This document shows positions 24,846 through 33,402 of a DNA stretch of 64,000 bases, piece after piece. Position 1 is the stretch's first letter, and every line of letters starts with the position of its first letter. Below the pieces are notes generated by a model. The model was given only the letters and a program-made list of their open reading frames with translations. It searched no databases and was not told the DNA's origin. Source of the stretch: Flavobacteriales bacterium (GTDB taxonomy: Bacteria > Bacteroidota > Bacteroidia > Flavobacteriales_F > PHOS-HE28); the NCBI GenBank assembly GCA_016715895.1, contig JADJXH010000003.1:1598501-1662500 (forward strand). Direction: 5' to 3'. Position numbers and translations under genes: made by a program.

Positions 24846-24893
24846 CCTGAGCTCATGTTCTCATGAGCGCATGCGCACATGAACACATGGATA
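24846..24893. repeat. Tandem CATGnnnn octamer array in the kynA leader
   Basis: Five CATGnnnn octamers in exact 8-bp phase (24854, 24862, 24870, 24878, 24886), preceded by one degenerate unit CCTGAGCT at 24846. Bases 24854-24889 form a 36-bp near-palindrome centred on GCGCATGCGC with 15 of 18 pairs. A TACATTCG box at 24817-24824 would place this element in the kynA 5' untranslated region. Confidence 0.8.
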
Positions 24894-24908
24894 CGCGGGC
24901 ACATCACC

Positions 24909-25913
24909 ATGTCCAACGTCTACTACCCCGACTACCTGCAGCTCGACAAGATCCTGGGCGCGCAGGCGCTGGAGAGCGATAAACACGGCCAGCACGCGCA
25001 CGATGAGATGCTGTTCATCGTGATCCACCAGGCATACGAGCTTTGGTTCAAGCAGATCCTTCACGAAGCGGGCAGCGTCATCGCGATGTTCGCCGACCAC
25101 CATGTGGACGACAACAATGGGGAGTTGAACATCGCCGTGCACCGGCTGCAGCGCGTGAAGACCATCCTTGACGTGCTGGTCCACCAGATGGACATCATGG
25201 AGACGATGACGCCGCTGGACTTCCTGGATTTCCGGGACATGCTGCGGCCGGCGAGCGGTTTCCAGAGCATGCAGTTCAAGGTGCTGGAGGCGCGGCTGGG
25301 ACTGCGGATGGAGGCCCGCTTCGGCAAACAGTACTACACCAGCCAGCTGAAGCCGGGGCACAAGGCGGAGATCGAGGCGCTGGAGCAACTGCCCACGCTG
25401 CTGGAACTGGTGAACGCGTGGTTGGAACGCATGCCGTTCCTCGAGTCCCGCTACTGGCCCGAGGGCCAGGCCACGTTCTTCGAGCAGCTGGAGCGCATCT
25501 ACAACGCCAGCCTGGTCCAGGGCGAAGAGGCCAACGCCGCGTTGTGGCGCAAGATCTTCATTGAGGGAACGCCCGAGCGGAAATTGAGCCCGAAGGCCTG
25601 TCGCAGTGCGCTCTTCATCATGCTCTATCGCGATGAGCCCATCTTCCAGCAGCCCTTCCGGTTCCTGGAGGCGCTGCTGGACATCGACGAGGCCATGGCG
25701 GCGTGGAGAGGGCGTCACCTGAACATGGTGCACCGCATGATCGGCCTGCGGGTGGGCACGGGCGGAAGCACGGGCAAGGCCTATCTGCGCGGCGCCATGG
25801 ACAGCCACTACATCTTCAATGAAGTGGCGGACCTGAGCAGCTTCCTGTTCGAGCGCCGCAAGCTTCCGCCGCTGCCGTCGCAGGTGAAGGACGCACTGCG
25901 GTTCAACGCCTGA
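24909..25913 (+). CDS. kynA: Tryptophan 2,3-dioxygenase
   Basis: 334 aa haem enzyme opening the indole ring of L-tryptophan to N-formylkynurenine. N-terminal YYPDYLQLDKILGAQ, H40 in FIVIHQAYELWFKQ (substrate pocket) and the haem-ligand H275 in VHRMIGLRVGTGGSTG are in the expected order. The ATG at 24909 is chosen over one at 24879 because the latter adds residues encoded by the octamer array. No other kynurenine-pathway gene is nearby. Its stop TGA abuts the stop of the convergent gene without a gap. Confidence 0.95.
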   Translation: MSNVYYPDYLQLDKILGAQALESDKHGQHAHDEMLFIVIHQAYELWFKQILHEAGSVIAMFADHHVDDNNGELNIAVHRLQRVKTILDVLVHQMDIMETMTPLDFLDFRDMLRPASGFQSMQFKVLEARLGLRMEARFGKQYYTSQLKPGHKAEIEALEQLPTLLELVNAWLERMPFLESRYWPEGQATFFEQLERIYNASLVQGEEANAALWRKIFIEGTPERKLSPKACRSALFIMLYRDEPIFQQPFRFLEALLDIDEAMAAWRGRHLNMVHRMIGLRVGTGGSTGKAYLRGAMDSHYIFNEVADLSSFLFERRKLPPLPSQVKDALRFNA

Positions 25914-26417
25914 TCAATCCACCGGCACGGTGTCGAACAGGCCGTAGTAGCTGTCGCGCTGGGCGGCTTCACGACGGGCCACTTCCCGCACGGAGGGCAA
26001 CTGCAACCAGTTCTCCATGCCGTTGCGCCAGGCGAGCCAGATGGCGGTATCGATGCGACCGCGCGTGTACCAGAAGTACTCCTCGGCACACAGGTTCAGG
26101 TAGTCCAGGATCACGCGATCGGGGTCGCCGTCCATGTACGCGCCCTTCTGGATGGCGAGCAGGTCGCCGTTCAGCCGATCGTAGCGCGCGTTGAAGGCCG
26201 TGAACAGGTCCTGCATCACCTTGTCGCGCTGCAGCCAGTAGTTCAGCAGGCCGATGTAGACCGTCGCGCAGGCACCGATCATGCCCAGCGCGATGGTGCC
26301 ATCGAGGTCGCCCATCACCTGGCCCCACCACAGGATGCCGAAGGCCACCACCAGGAACACGACCGTGGCCACGGTGGTGCGGCGGCGGCGCAGGTCGCGG
26401 ACGGTGACGGCGGGCAT
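25914..26417 (-). CDS. Two-TM membrane protein of unknown function
   Basis: 167 aa. Two predicted transmembrane segments near residues 17-35 and 42-62 (VVFLVVAFGILWWG, ALGMIGACATVYIGLL) are followed by a soluble C-terminal region rich in aromatic residues (CAEEYFWYTRGR). It resembles small membrane proteins of unassigned function in many bacteria; no function can be given. A GCAAAGGTGG sequence just upstream of the ATG fits a -7 box (CACCTTTG on the coding strand), 4 nt away. Confidence 0.75.
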   Translation of the reverse strand: MPAVTVRDLRRRRTTVATVVFLVVAFGILWWGQVMGDLDGTIALGMIGACATVYIGLLNYWLQRDKVMQDLFTAFNARYDRLNGDLLAIQKGAYMDGDPDRVILDYLNLCAEEYFWYTRGRIDTAIWLAWRNGMENWLQLPSVREVARREAAQRDSYYGLFDTVPVD

Positions 26418-26472
26418 GGGGCAAAGGTGGGAAGCGGCGGCGCGATGGTAGCTTCACACCATCCGAACCGCC

Positions 26473-27105
26473 ATGCGCCGCATCCACAGCCTCCTCCTAC
26501 CCGCCTTCGCCCTGCTCAGCGCCACGAACGGCGCACACGCCCAGATCCAGGTGAACCCCCAGGTGGGCCTGCTGGCCCAGACCCTTCAGGGCGACCCCGA
26601 CAACGGCGACTACCGAGGCAACATGGGGTGGCAGGCGGGCGTGGACATCCGGCTGGGCCGGCGGCTGTACTTCCAACCGGGCGTTCACATCGGCCGTCAG
26701 GCCACCGTCGTGCAGGTCCAGGTGCCCCTGCTGCTGGACACCTTCCTGGTGGAGAACGACCTGGTGCGCACCGTGCTGAAGGCCAAGGCGCTCGTGGGCT
26801 TCAACCTGGTGCACAAGGACGGCTTCAAGCTGCGGCTGAACGCGGGCCCCAGCTACGACCTGCTATTGAGCGTGGACAACAGCAACGACGACATCGCGTG
26901 GAACCGGGATGACCTTACGGCCGGGTCCTTCAACCTGGATGCGGGGGTCGGTCTGGACATCTGGTTCGTGACCGTGGAGGGCGGAGTGAGCGTCGGGCTG
27001 AACAAGGTGCTCGACGATGATGGGCTCAACAACGCCTACGACGATCCGCGCAACCTGACGTGGTACGCCACGGCCGGGATCGTGCTGGGCCGCAGCACAC
27101 GCTGA
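26473..27105 (+). CDS. PorT-like outer-membrane barrel protein
   Basis: 210 aa. Signal peptide (LLPAFALLSATNGAHAQ) then an eight-strand-like barrel: VNPQVGLLAQ, GWQAGVDIRLGRRLYFQPGV, LKAKALVGFNL, FKLRLNAGPSYDLLLSV, YATAGIVLG. The layout matches the outer-membrane beta-barrel (OMP_b-brl) proteins of Bacteroidota. Convergent with the beta-CASP gene, the stops being 2 bp apart. Role unknown. Confidence 0.8.
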   Translation: MRRIHSLLLPAFALLSATNGAHAQIQVNPQVGLLAQTLQGDPDNGDYRGNMGWQAGVDIRLGRRLYFQPGVHIGRQATVVQVQVPLLLDTFLVENDLVRTVLKAKALVGFNLVHKDGFKLRLNAGPSYDLLLSVDNSNDDIAWNRDDLTAGSFNLDAGVGLDIWFVTVEGGVSVGLNKVLDDDGLNNAYDDPRNLTWYATAGIVLGRSTR

Positions 27106-27107
27106 GC

Positions 27108-28538
27108 TCAGAGCACGAAGCGCTGTCCCTTCTGCGGGATGGCGATGGTGTGATGGCCGGCGGCGGAAAGCCGATCCTGCAGCCCGTTCAGCGAGGAGGT
27201 GATGCCGTGCACCAGGAACAGCTGGCGAACACGGGCGGGATCCTGACAGGCGAGGTAGCGGACCAGTTCACCGCGATCGGCATGGGCACTGTAGAACTCC
27301 ATGCGGAGGACGGCGGCCTTCACCGGCACGGGCTCCCCGAAGATGTGCACCACCTGCCGACCGCTGAGGATGTCGTGCCCCAGCGTGCCGGGCGCACAGA
27401 ACCCCACCGCCAGCACGGTGTTTCGGGGATTGGACAGGCTGTGGCGCAGGTGGTGGCGGATGCGCCCGGCCTCCATCATGCCACTGGCCGCGATCACGAT
27501 GCACGGCTCCTGCCGCGCGTTGAGCTGCTTGCTGCGCTCGGGGTTGCGCACGAACTCCACCCCGGGGAAGCTGAACAGGTCGGCGTCGTGTTCCAGCTCG
27601 GCGCGCACCTCGGGACGGAAGGCGGCGCTGTACTGGCGCACGATGCCCGTAGCGCTGATCGCCAGGGGGCTGTCCACGAAGACGGGGATGCGGGGCAGGC
27701 GCCCCTGATTGCTGAGGCTGTTGAGGGTGTACAGGATCTCCTGCGTTTTGCCGATGCTGAAGGCCGGGATGAGCAGCTTGCCACGGCGCTCCACACAGGC
27801 CTCGGTGACATGGCGGAGCAGCTCCTCCTCGGCCTCGGCGATGCCGGGATGATCGCGGTCACCGTAGGTGCTTTCACAGATGATGACGTCGGCCTGCGGA
27901 AAGGGGGCCGGTTCAGGGAGCAGCCGATCGACATAGCGGCCCACGTCACCGGTGAAGGTGAGCCGAAGGACGCGTTCACCATCATCGATGGTGAGGTTCA
28001 CCGCCGCGCTGCCGAGGATGTGGCCCGCCTCGGTGAAGGTGCACGTGACCCCGGGCACCACCGGGAACGGAGCGTTCAGGTCGTGGGCCTCGAAGCGCTC
28101 CAGCGCGGGACGCACCTCATCCACGGTGTAGAGCGGGCCGGGCTCGTCGAGGGTGCGGCCCTGCCGTTTGGCGCGTTTGAGGTCGTAGGCATGGTCCGCC
28201 TCCTGGATGCGCGCGCTGTCCTCCAGCATGATGGCGCAGAGGTCGCGCGTGGCCGGGGTGCTGTGGATGGGCCCGCCGAAGCCTTCGGCCACCAGGCGCG
28301 GCAGCAGCCCGCTGTGGTCGATGTGCGCGTGGCTGAGCACCACGGCGTCCACCGCAGCGGGATCGAAGCCGAAGTGGCGGTTGGGGTCACCCTTGGAGCG
28401 GGCCACCGCCTCGCCCTGGAACATGCCGCAGTCGAGCAGCACACGGTGCACGGCACCATCCGGATGCCGGACCTCGAGCAGGTGTTTGCTGCCGGTGACG
28501 GTGCCGGCAGCCCCGTGGAAGGTGATCGCAATGGCCAT
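27108..28538 (-). CDS. Metallo-beta-lactamase/beta-CASP RNA-processing hydrolase
   Basis: 476 aa, the length of prokaryotic CPSF73-like (YsH1/KH-less) nucleases. The zinc site has H70-x-H72-x-D74-H75 in LSHAHIDHSG, then EAGHILGSA and TGDVG. The beta-CASP region follows with CESTYGDR, IPAFSIGKTQEIL, ASGMMEAGR, and the C-terminal FYSAHADRGEL and FLVHG histidines. A cytoplasmic RNA endo- or exonuclease activity is expected (family knowledge). No N-terminal export signal. Confidence 0.9.
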   Translation of the reverse strand: MAIAITFHGAAGTVTGSKHLLEVRHPDGAVHRVLLDCGMFQGEAVARSKGDPNRHFGFDPAAVDAVVLSHAHIDHSGLLPRLVAEGFGGPIHSTPATRDLCAIMLEDSARIQEADHAYDLKRAKRQGRTLDEPGPLYTVDEVRPALERFEAHDLNAPFPVVPGVTCTFTEAGHILGSAAVNLTIDDGERVLRLTFTGDVGRYVDRLLPEPAPFPQADVIICESTYGDRDHPGIAEAEEELLRHVTEACVERRGKLLIPAFSIGKTQEILYTLNSLSNQGRLPRIPVFVDSPLAISATGIVRQYSAAFRPEVRAELEHDADLFSFPGVEFVRNPERSKQLNARQEPCIVIAASGMMEAGRIRHHLRHSLSNPRNTVLAVGFCAPGTLGHDILSGRQVVHIFGEPVPVKAAVLRMEFYSAHADRGELVRYLACQDPARVRQLFLVHGITSSLNGLQDRLSAAGHHTIAIPQKGQRFVL

Positions 28539-28582
28539 GGGTGCAAGCTACACAGTGCACCGGCGCACACCGGGCCCGGGTG

Positions 28583-29683
28583 TCAGGGCATGCACACGCG
28601 GTCCGGGAAGCGCATCATCAGGTCATGGTACGGCTCCATGAGATGGTGCATGAACACCTTCTTCGGATCGTCCACGAAACGCGCCCGGTAGGTCGCGTCG
28701 GGGCGCAACACCACAAAGGGGCCTGTGCGCACGAAGTGCGTGCCTTCCGGCAGTTCGGGGGCCGTGTAGCCGGGCAGGTTCTTCGCGGCCAAGCGGCCGA
28801 TGGTGCGTCCCAGCACGCGTTGGTAGTTCCGGCGGGCCTTGCGCGTGGGCCGGTCGAGGCGGTTGAAGAGGATGCGCAGGCCGATGTCCTGCGGGAAGGG
28901 CAGCGCACGGATGGCCTTGCGCGCATTGCGGAAGGGGTTCACCGGGTTGAAGTCGTCCACCGTCTGCACGGTGACGGGCACCTCCGGCACCCAATCGGCA
29001 CTGTTCACCACGTTCATGGCCCAGCCTTCACGGTGGGTGGCCTCGTACCCATAGGCGAAGGGCAGGTTGCCGGGTTTGGGTGCGGCGCTGCAGTAGGTCT
29101 TCATCACCAGGTCGGCCGGCAGCCGGCCGCTGGCGCGCAACTGCCACAGATGGGCGGTGAGCAGATAGGTGATGGCGCCGCCCTGGCTGTGTCCGCAGAG
29201 AATAAGCTCACGGGTGCCGGCCGTGTAGAGGGAGTCGATGGCGGGCAGGATGGTCCGCTGCAGATGACCCAGGCCGATGAGCCAGCCAAGGTGGACGCGG
29301 GCGGCGGGATCGTCGCTCAGGGTGTAACGGAAGGGCTCTCCTCCATCCAGGTCCAGTTCGCCCTGCGCGGGAACGAGCACCGAGTGGAAGTTCTCCAGCC
29401 AACTGGCCAGCTGGGCGGTGGTGCCGCGCACCACGACCGCAGCGGTCCCAGCGCTGTCCGTATAGAGGTCCCACCGGTTATCCAGCCCCACCACCGGGCT
29501 TTTCCACGCAAGGCTGAACCGTTCCGGCTTCGGAAGGTTGAACCCTTCCATGGTGGTATCAGCCTGAGCGGCGAAGACGCGGAGCAGCTCGGTGTACTCG
29601 GTCCTGTCGAAGCCTGGCCGGAGCTGGGCGGTGCAGAGCGTATGGACCGACCAGGCGGCCATCAGAAGAGGGAGTCGGCGCAT
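28583..29683 (-). CDS. Secreted class 3 lipase-like alpha/beta hydrolase
   Basis: 366 aa. Signal peptide ends at LCTAQ. The nucleophile elbow is GHSQGG with S166, preceded by the class 3 lipase pattern (AAVVVRGTT, then LILCGHSQGGAITYLL) and followed by SAAPKPGNLPFAYGYE and a NVVNSADWVPEVP segment holding the likely catalytic Asp. Candidate His lies near the C-terminus (FMHHLMEPYHD). It is probably an extracellular or periplasmic lipase or esterase; the substrate is not known. Confidence 0.85.
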   Translation of the reverse strand: MRRLPLLMAAWSVHTLCTAQLRPGFDRTEYTELLRVFAAQADTTMEGFNLPKPERFSLAWKSPVVGLDNRWDLYTDSAGTAAVVVRGTTAQLASWLENFHSVLVPAQGELDLDGGEPFRYTLSDDPAARVHLGWLIGLGHLQRTILPAIDSLYTAGTRELILCGHSQGGAITYLLTAHLWQLRASGRLPADLVMKTYCSAAPKPGNLPFAYGYEATHREGWAMNVVNSADWVPEVPVTVQTVDDFNPVNPFRNARKAIRALPFPQDIGLRILFNRLDRPTRKARRNYQRVLGRTIGRLAAKNLPGYTAPELPEGTHFVRTGPFVVLRPDATYRARFVDDPKKVFMHHLMEPYHDLMMRFPDRVCMP

Positions 29684-29791
29684 GAGATGGGCGAAGGTGC
29701 GAAAGAACGCACAGGCGGCGTCCGTGGTTCAATGCGGATGCCGCCCCGATGCTGACGGGCAGCGCCTCCTATCTTGTGCGCAGACCATCCC

Positions 29792-32707
29792 ATGCACCCG
29801 CCCAAGCCCCTGCCCCACGCGCCGCGGTCCGCGGTGAAGGCACTGCTTCCGATACTGCTGCTTCTGCTGTCATTGAACACCATGGCCCAGCAGTACAAGC
29901 TGCGCGGCGTGGTGAGCGATGCGGCGAACGGCGAGACCCTGATCGGTGCCACCGTGGCGGTGAAGGGCACGAAGGCCGTGACACAGACCGACCTCGAAGG
30001 GCGGTTCGAACTGCTGGTGAACGAACTGCCGCCGTACGTGCTGCTGATCAGCTACGTGGGCTACACCGACCTTGAAGTGGAGGTGAAGAGCCCTGATCAG
30101 GAGCTCAAGTTCAAGCTGAGCACGGACCAGGTGCTGCTGCAGGAGGCCGAGGTGGTGGGCAGCCGCATCAGCGAGAAGCAGAAGCAGGCACCGCTCACGG
30201 TGGAGAGCATGGACATCATCGCCATCCGCGAGGCCCCGAGCGGCGATTTCTACGAGAGCCTGGGCACCCTGAAAGGTGTGGACATGACGGCCGCGAGCTT
30301 CGGCTTCAAGGTGATCAACACGCGCGGGTTCAACAGCACCAGTCCGGTGCGCAGCCTGCAGCTCATCGACGGCGTGGACAACCAGAGCCCCGGGCTCAAC
30401 TTCAGCCTGGGGAATTTCCTGGGGGCGAGCGATCTGGACGTGATGAAGGTGGACGTGATCGCGGGGGCGAGCAGCGCGTTCTATGGCCCGGGCGCCTTCA
30501 ACGGAGTGATCAACATGACCACCAAGAGCCCGTGGGCCTTCCCGGGGCTGAGCGTGAGCGCAAAGGCCGGCGAGCGCGACCTGCTGGAAGGGGCCGTGCG
30601 CTGGGCCCAGGTGTTCAAGAACAAGGAGGGTCGCGAACGCTTCGCGTACAAACTGAACCTCTTCGCCATGCGCGCCGAGGACTGGTACGCCGAGAACTAC
30701 GACCCCACGAGCAACAGCCCCACCGGCGTGGACAACCCGGGGCGCTACGACGCGGTGAACAGCTACGGTGATGAGTGGGTGACGGCGAACAACGATTTCA
30801 GCGTATCCCTCTTCAGCCGGCGGCAGTACCCTGGCCTGGGGCTGTTCCTGCGGCCGGGCTACCGCGAAGTGGACCTGGTGGATTACGGCACCAACAACCT
30901 GAAGGCGGGCCTGAGCCTGCATTACAGGATCACCGACAGCGTGGAGGTCCAGCTGGCCACCAACTACAGCCGCGGGAGCACGGTGTATCAAGGCGACAAC
31001 CGGTACCGCTTGGAGGGGGTGCAGTTCTATCAGCATCGGCTTGAGCTTCGCCAGGAAGGACGCTGGTTCTTCCGGAGCTACGTGACGCATGAGGATGCCG
31101 GGGACACGTACGACATCTACACCACCGGACTGCGCCTGCAGGAGGCCAGCGCCCAAACCGTGAAATGGAACGAGCGGTACTATACGATCTGGGAGACGTA
31201 TATAAAACCACTGCTGAATGCCACCCAGCCAGGCTACCTTACCCCGAGCGAGGCGATCGCCCAGGGCATCACCACGCAGGAGGCCTACGATGCGTATCTA
31301 GCGCAGTTCGTTGCGGACAACTCCGAACTCTTTGGATCCTATCACCAATTTGTTTCTGACAGTATTGGTCGTGAAGACACGCCATCCCAAGATCCGGCCT
31401 ATGTCGTCGGCACCGATCGCTTCAACGCGAAGCTCGACGAGATCCGGTCGCGTCGCTTCACGGATGGCGGCTCGCTGTTCTTCGACCGGTCAGCCCTCTA
31501 CCACGCCATGGGGGAGTACCGGTTCAAACCGAGGTTCGCCGAGATCATCGTGGGCGGCAACGGCCGGCTGTACCGGCCCAACAGCGCGGGCACCATCTTC
31601 AAGGACACGGCGGACGTGGTGATCACCAACTGGGAGGTGGGCGGCTATGCAGGCCTGGAGAAGAAGCTCGCGGAGGACAAGCTGCGCCTGGCGCTGACCG
31701 TGCGGGTGGACAAGAACGAGAACTTCGAGCCGCAGGTGTCGCCCGCCCTCAGCGCCGTGTACACGCCGAACCCCGACCATGTGCTGCGGGTTAGCGTGAG
31801 CCGCGGCGTGCGCAATCCGACGCTGGCCGACCAGTACCTCTACTACAACGTGGGGCGTGCCATCCTGCTGGGCAACATCGACGGCCAGTTCGAGGAGGGC
31901 CGCGACAGCCTCATCACCATCGAGAGCTTCAACGCCTACCGGAGCTCGCCCACCCTGCTGGAAGGCCTGGACCAGCTCGAGTACTTCAACGTGGACCGCA
32001 TCCGGCCGGAAAAGGTGCTGACCGCGGAGGCCGGCTACCGCGGCACCCTGAAGGAGAAGTTCTATGTGGACGCGAGCGCGTACACGAGCTGGTACACCGA
32101 TTTCATCGGCTACCTCATCGGCATCGACGGCAGCTTCGACGAAGTGACCGGCTTCCCAGAGGAATTGCAGGTCTACCGCGTGGCGGCGAACAGCACCAGC
32201 ACAGTGCGGACCTTGGGTGCCAACGTGGGCCTGAACTACTACCGGAAGCGGATGACCTACAGCGTCAACTACAGTTACAACCGGTTGATCACGGGAGAGG
32301 ACGACCCCATCATTCCCGCCTTCAACACGCCGCTGAACAAGTTCAACGTGGGCTTCACGGGTCACGACCTGCGGATCCCGTGGACGGACCGGCGTGATCT
32401 GGGCTTCGGCATCAACTACAAGTTCGTGGAGGGCTTCACGTTCGAGGGTTCGCCCCAGTTCACCGGCGCCATCCCGAGCTACGACATGGTGGACGCCCAG
32501 GTGAACGTGAAGTTCCCCAAGCCCGGGCTGACGGTGAAAGTGGGCTGCAGCAACCTGTTCGGGATCGTTCCACTGTTCGACGGACGCGTACCCGAGAGCG
32601 AGCGGCTCGACCGGATGTGGAACAACAACGTGTACCTGGTCTATGGTGGCCCGGCCGTGGGACGACTGGGCTACCTGCAGCTGATCTACGAGCTGGACCG
32701 GCGATGA
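29792..32707 (+). CDS. TonB-dependent receptor with carboxypeptidase-D-like N-terminal domain
   Basis: 971 aa outer-membrane transporter. Signal peptide (LLPILLLLLSLNTMAQ), then a carboxypeptidase-regulatory-like domain (LRGVVSDAANGETLIGATVAVKG), the plug with VINTRGFNSTSPVRSLQLIDGV and ASSAFYGPGAFNGVINMTTKSP, and a 22-strand barrel ending YLQLIYELDRR. The ATG at 29792 is chosen; a TTG at 29774 lies within a TATCTTGT promoter-like box. No SusD partner follows, so a SusCD polysaccharide system is unlikely. A short AT-richer patch near 31197-31380 encodes an extracellular-loop-like insertion. Confidence 0.92.
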   Translation: MHPPKPLPHAPRSAVKALLPILLLLLSLNTMAQQYKLRGVVSDAANGETLIGATVAVKGTKAVTQTDLEGRFELLVNELPPYVLLISYVGYTDLEVEVKSPDQELKFKLSTDQVLLQEAEVVGSRISEKQKQAPLTVESMDIIAIREAPSGDFYESLGTLKGVDMTAASFGFKVINTRGFNSTSPVRSLQLIDGVDNQSPGLNFSLGNFLGASDLDVMKVDVIAGASSAFYGPGAFNGVINMTTKSPWAFPGLSVSAKAGERDLLEGAVRWAQVFKNKEGRERFAYKLNLFAMRAEDWYAENYDPTSNSPTGVDNPGRYDAVNSYGDEWVTANNDFSVSLFSRRQYPGLGLFLRPGYREVDLVDYGTNNLKAGLSLHYRITDSVEVQLATNYSRGSTVYQGDNRYRLEGVQFYQHRLELRQEGRWFFRSYVTHEDAGDTYDIYTTGLRLQEASAQTVKWNERYYTIWETYIKPLLNATQPGYLTPSEAIAQGITTQEAYDAYLAQFVADNSELFGSYHQFVSDSIGREDTPSQDPAYVVGTDRFNAKLDEIRSRRFTDGGSLFFDRSALYHAMGEYRFKPRFAEIIVGGNGRLYRPNSAGTIFKDTADVVITNWEVGGYAGLEKKLAEDKLRLALTVRVDKNENFEPQVSPALSAVYTPNPDHVLRVSVSRGVRNPTLADQYLYYNVGRAILLGNIDGQFEEGRDSLITIESFNAYRSSPTLLEGLDQLEYFNVDRIRPEKVLTAEAGYRGTLKEKFYVDASAYTSWYTDFIGYLIGIDGSFDEVTGFPEELQVYRVAANSTSTVRTLGANVGLNYYRKRMTYSVNYSYNRLITGEDDPIIPAFNTPLNKFNVGFTGHDLRIPWTDRRDLGFGINYKFVEGFTFEGSPQFTGAIPSYDMVDAQVNVKFPKPGLTVKVGCSNLFGIVPLFDGRVPESERLDRMWNNNVYLVYGGPAVGRLGYLQLIYELDRR

Positions 32708-32730
32708 GGCCGGAGAAAGGGGATGAGACC

Positions 32731-32768
32731 GTTCACAACATATGTATGGCCATACATATGTTGTGAAC
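32731..32768. repeat. Palindrome P1 (perfect, 38 bp)
   Basis: Left arm GTTCACAACATATGTATGG and its exact reverse complement meet at a GG|CC centre between 32749 and 32750. It begins 24 bp after the receptor stop codon. Confidence 0.97.
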
Positions 32769-32850
32769 GCGGACCGCACGGGTCGGCGGGGAGTCCACGA
32801 GTTGCGCCAGGGGGGATCGATAGCCGCTGCGCGATGGATCCGCGGAGGCT

Positions 32851-32876
32851 GACATATGCATGGCCATACATACGTC
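32851..32876. repeat. Palindrome P2 (26 bp, two mismatched pairs)
   Basis: Arms GACATATGCATGG and CCATACATACGTC, centre between 32863 and 32864, 114 bp from the centre of P1. Confidence 0.92.
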
Positions 32877-32971
32877 GTCAAGTGACATCCGATGCCCTTA
32901 TTCCCTCCTGCGGAACGCATCATTCCTGCTGGATCCATAGACTAGCTGCAAATGTCCCAGCTCAATGACGT

Positions 32972-32987
32972 ATGTATGGACATACAT
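32972..32987. repeat. Palindrome P3 (7+7 bp core, centre GA)
   Basis: ATGTATG and CATACAT flank GA, so the centre differs from the GG|CC of the others. Centre lies 116 bp from P2. Confidence 0.88.
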
Positions 32988-33081
32988 TTGTTAATGGTGG
33001 ATAGCGTCCGCCCAACACCCGTCTCGGGCCCGACCAGCATGGTTTCCCGAACGATGTGGGATCCGGTCACCGGGTCACTCA

Positions 33082-33105
33082 AAGTATGTATGGCCATACA
33101 TACTT
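33082..33105. repeat. Palindrome P4 (perfect, 24 bp)
   Basis: AAGTATGTATGG followed by its exact reverse complement; centre between 33093 and 33094, 114 bp from P3. Confidence 0.96.
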
Positions 33106-33315
33106 CAACATGTCCGTATTCAGTGCTGCCAGCACTTCCGTGACCCACCAATTGCACAGGTCGGCCCCATGGAGCGGCCGATCCGCCGCCCCCCGCAGGT
33201 GTCTCCGCAAAACACCGGTGGCGCACTTCCTCGGTCGGGTAACCGGCCTTTCCCGCCACGACCCGCGGGAACCAATGCACGATGACCGCCATGATCGGTG
33301 CTCGGCCTCAACACT

Positions 33316-33329
33316 TGTATGGCCATACA
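33316..33329. repeat. Palindrome P5 (14-bp core)
   Basis: TGTATGGCCATACA core with asymmetric flanks; centre between 33322 and 33323, 229 bp from P4, which is twice the normal spacing. It ends 40 bp before the -7-like box of the next gene. Confidence 0.92.
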
Positions 33330-33369
33330 TACTTCCGAACCTGCAACGGCTGCTGCCCTCCCCTACCCC

Positions 33370-33377
33370 TATATTCG
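33370..33377 (+). promoter_or_regulatory. Putative -7 box TATATTCG
   Basis: TAnnTTTG-like box 25 nt before the ATG at 33403, downstream of palindrome P5. Confidence 0.4.
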
Positions 33378-33402
33378 GAACCTGTTCCACAAACCAGGAC
33401 CC

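Larger units (their letters stand above)
32708..33402. other. Palindrome-bearing intergenic region
   Basis: 695 bp with no credible gene. It carries five AT-rich palindromes on a GC-rich background, listed separately. Short frames across it are created by the palindromes and are not supported. The segments between palindromes share no visible similarity except one GGATCC site in each of the first three (32836, 32931, 33059). Confidence 0.85.

Noticed and set aside
32731..33329. Second CRISPR array or integron attC array
   Set aside because: Repeats vary from 14 to 38 bp of palindrome, interspersed segments are 75-210 bp and no cas or integrase gene is near. The attC R-box pattern GTTRRRY was not seen. 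Spacing and palindrome form differ from both.
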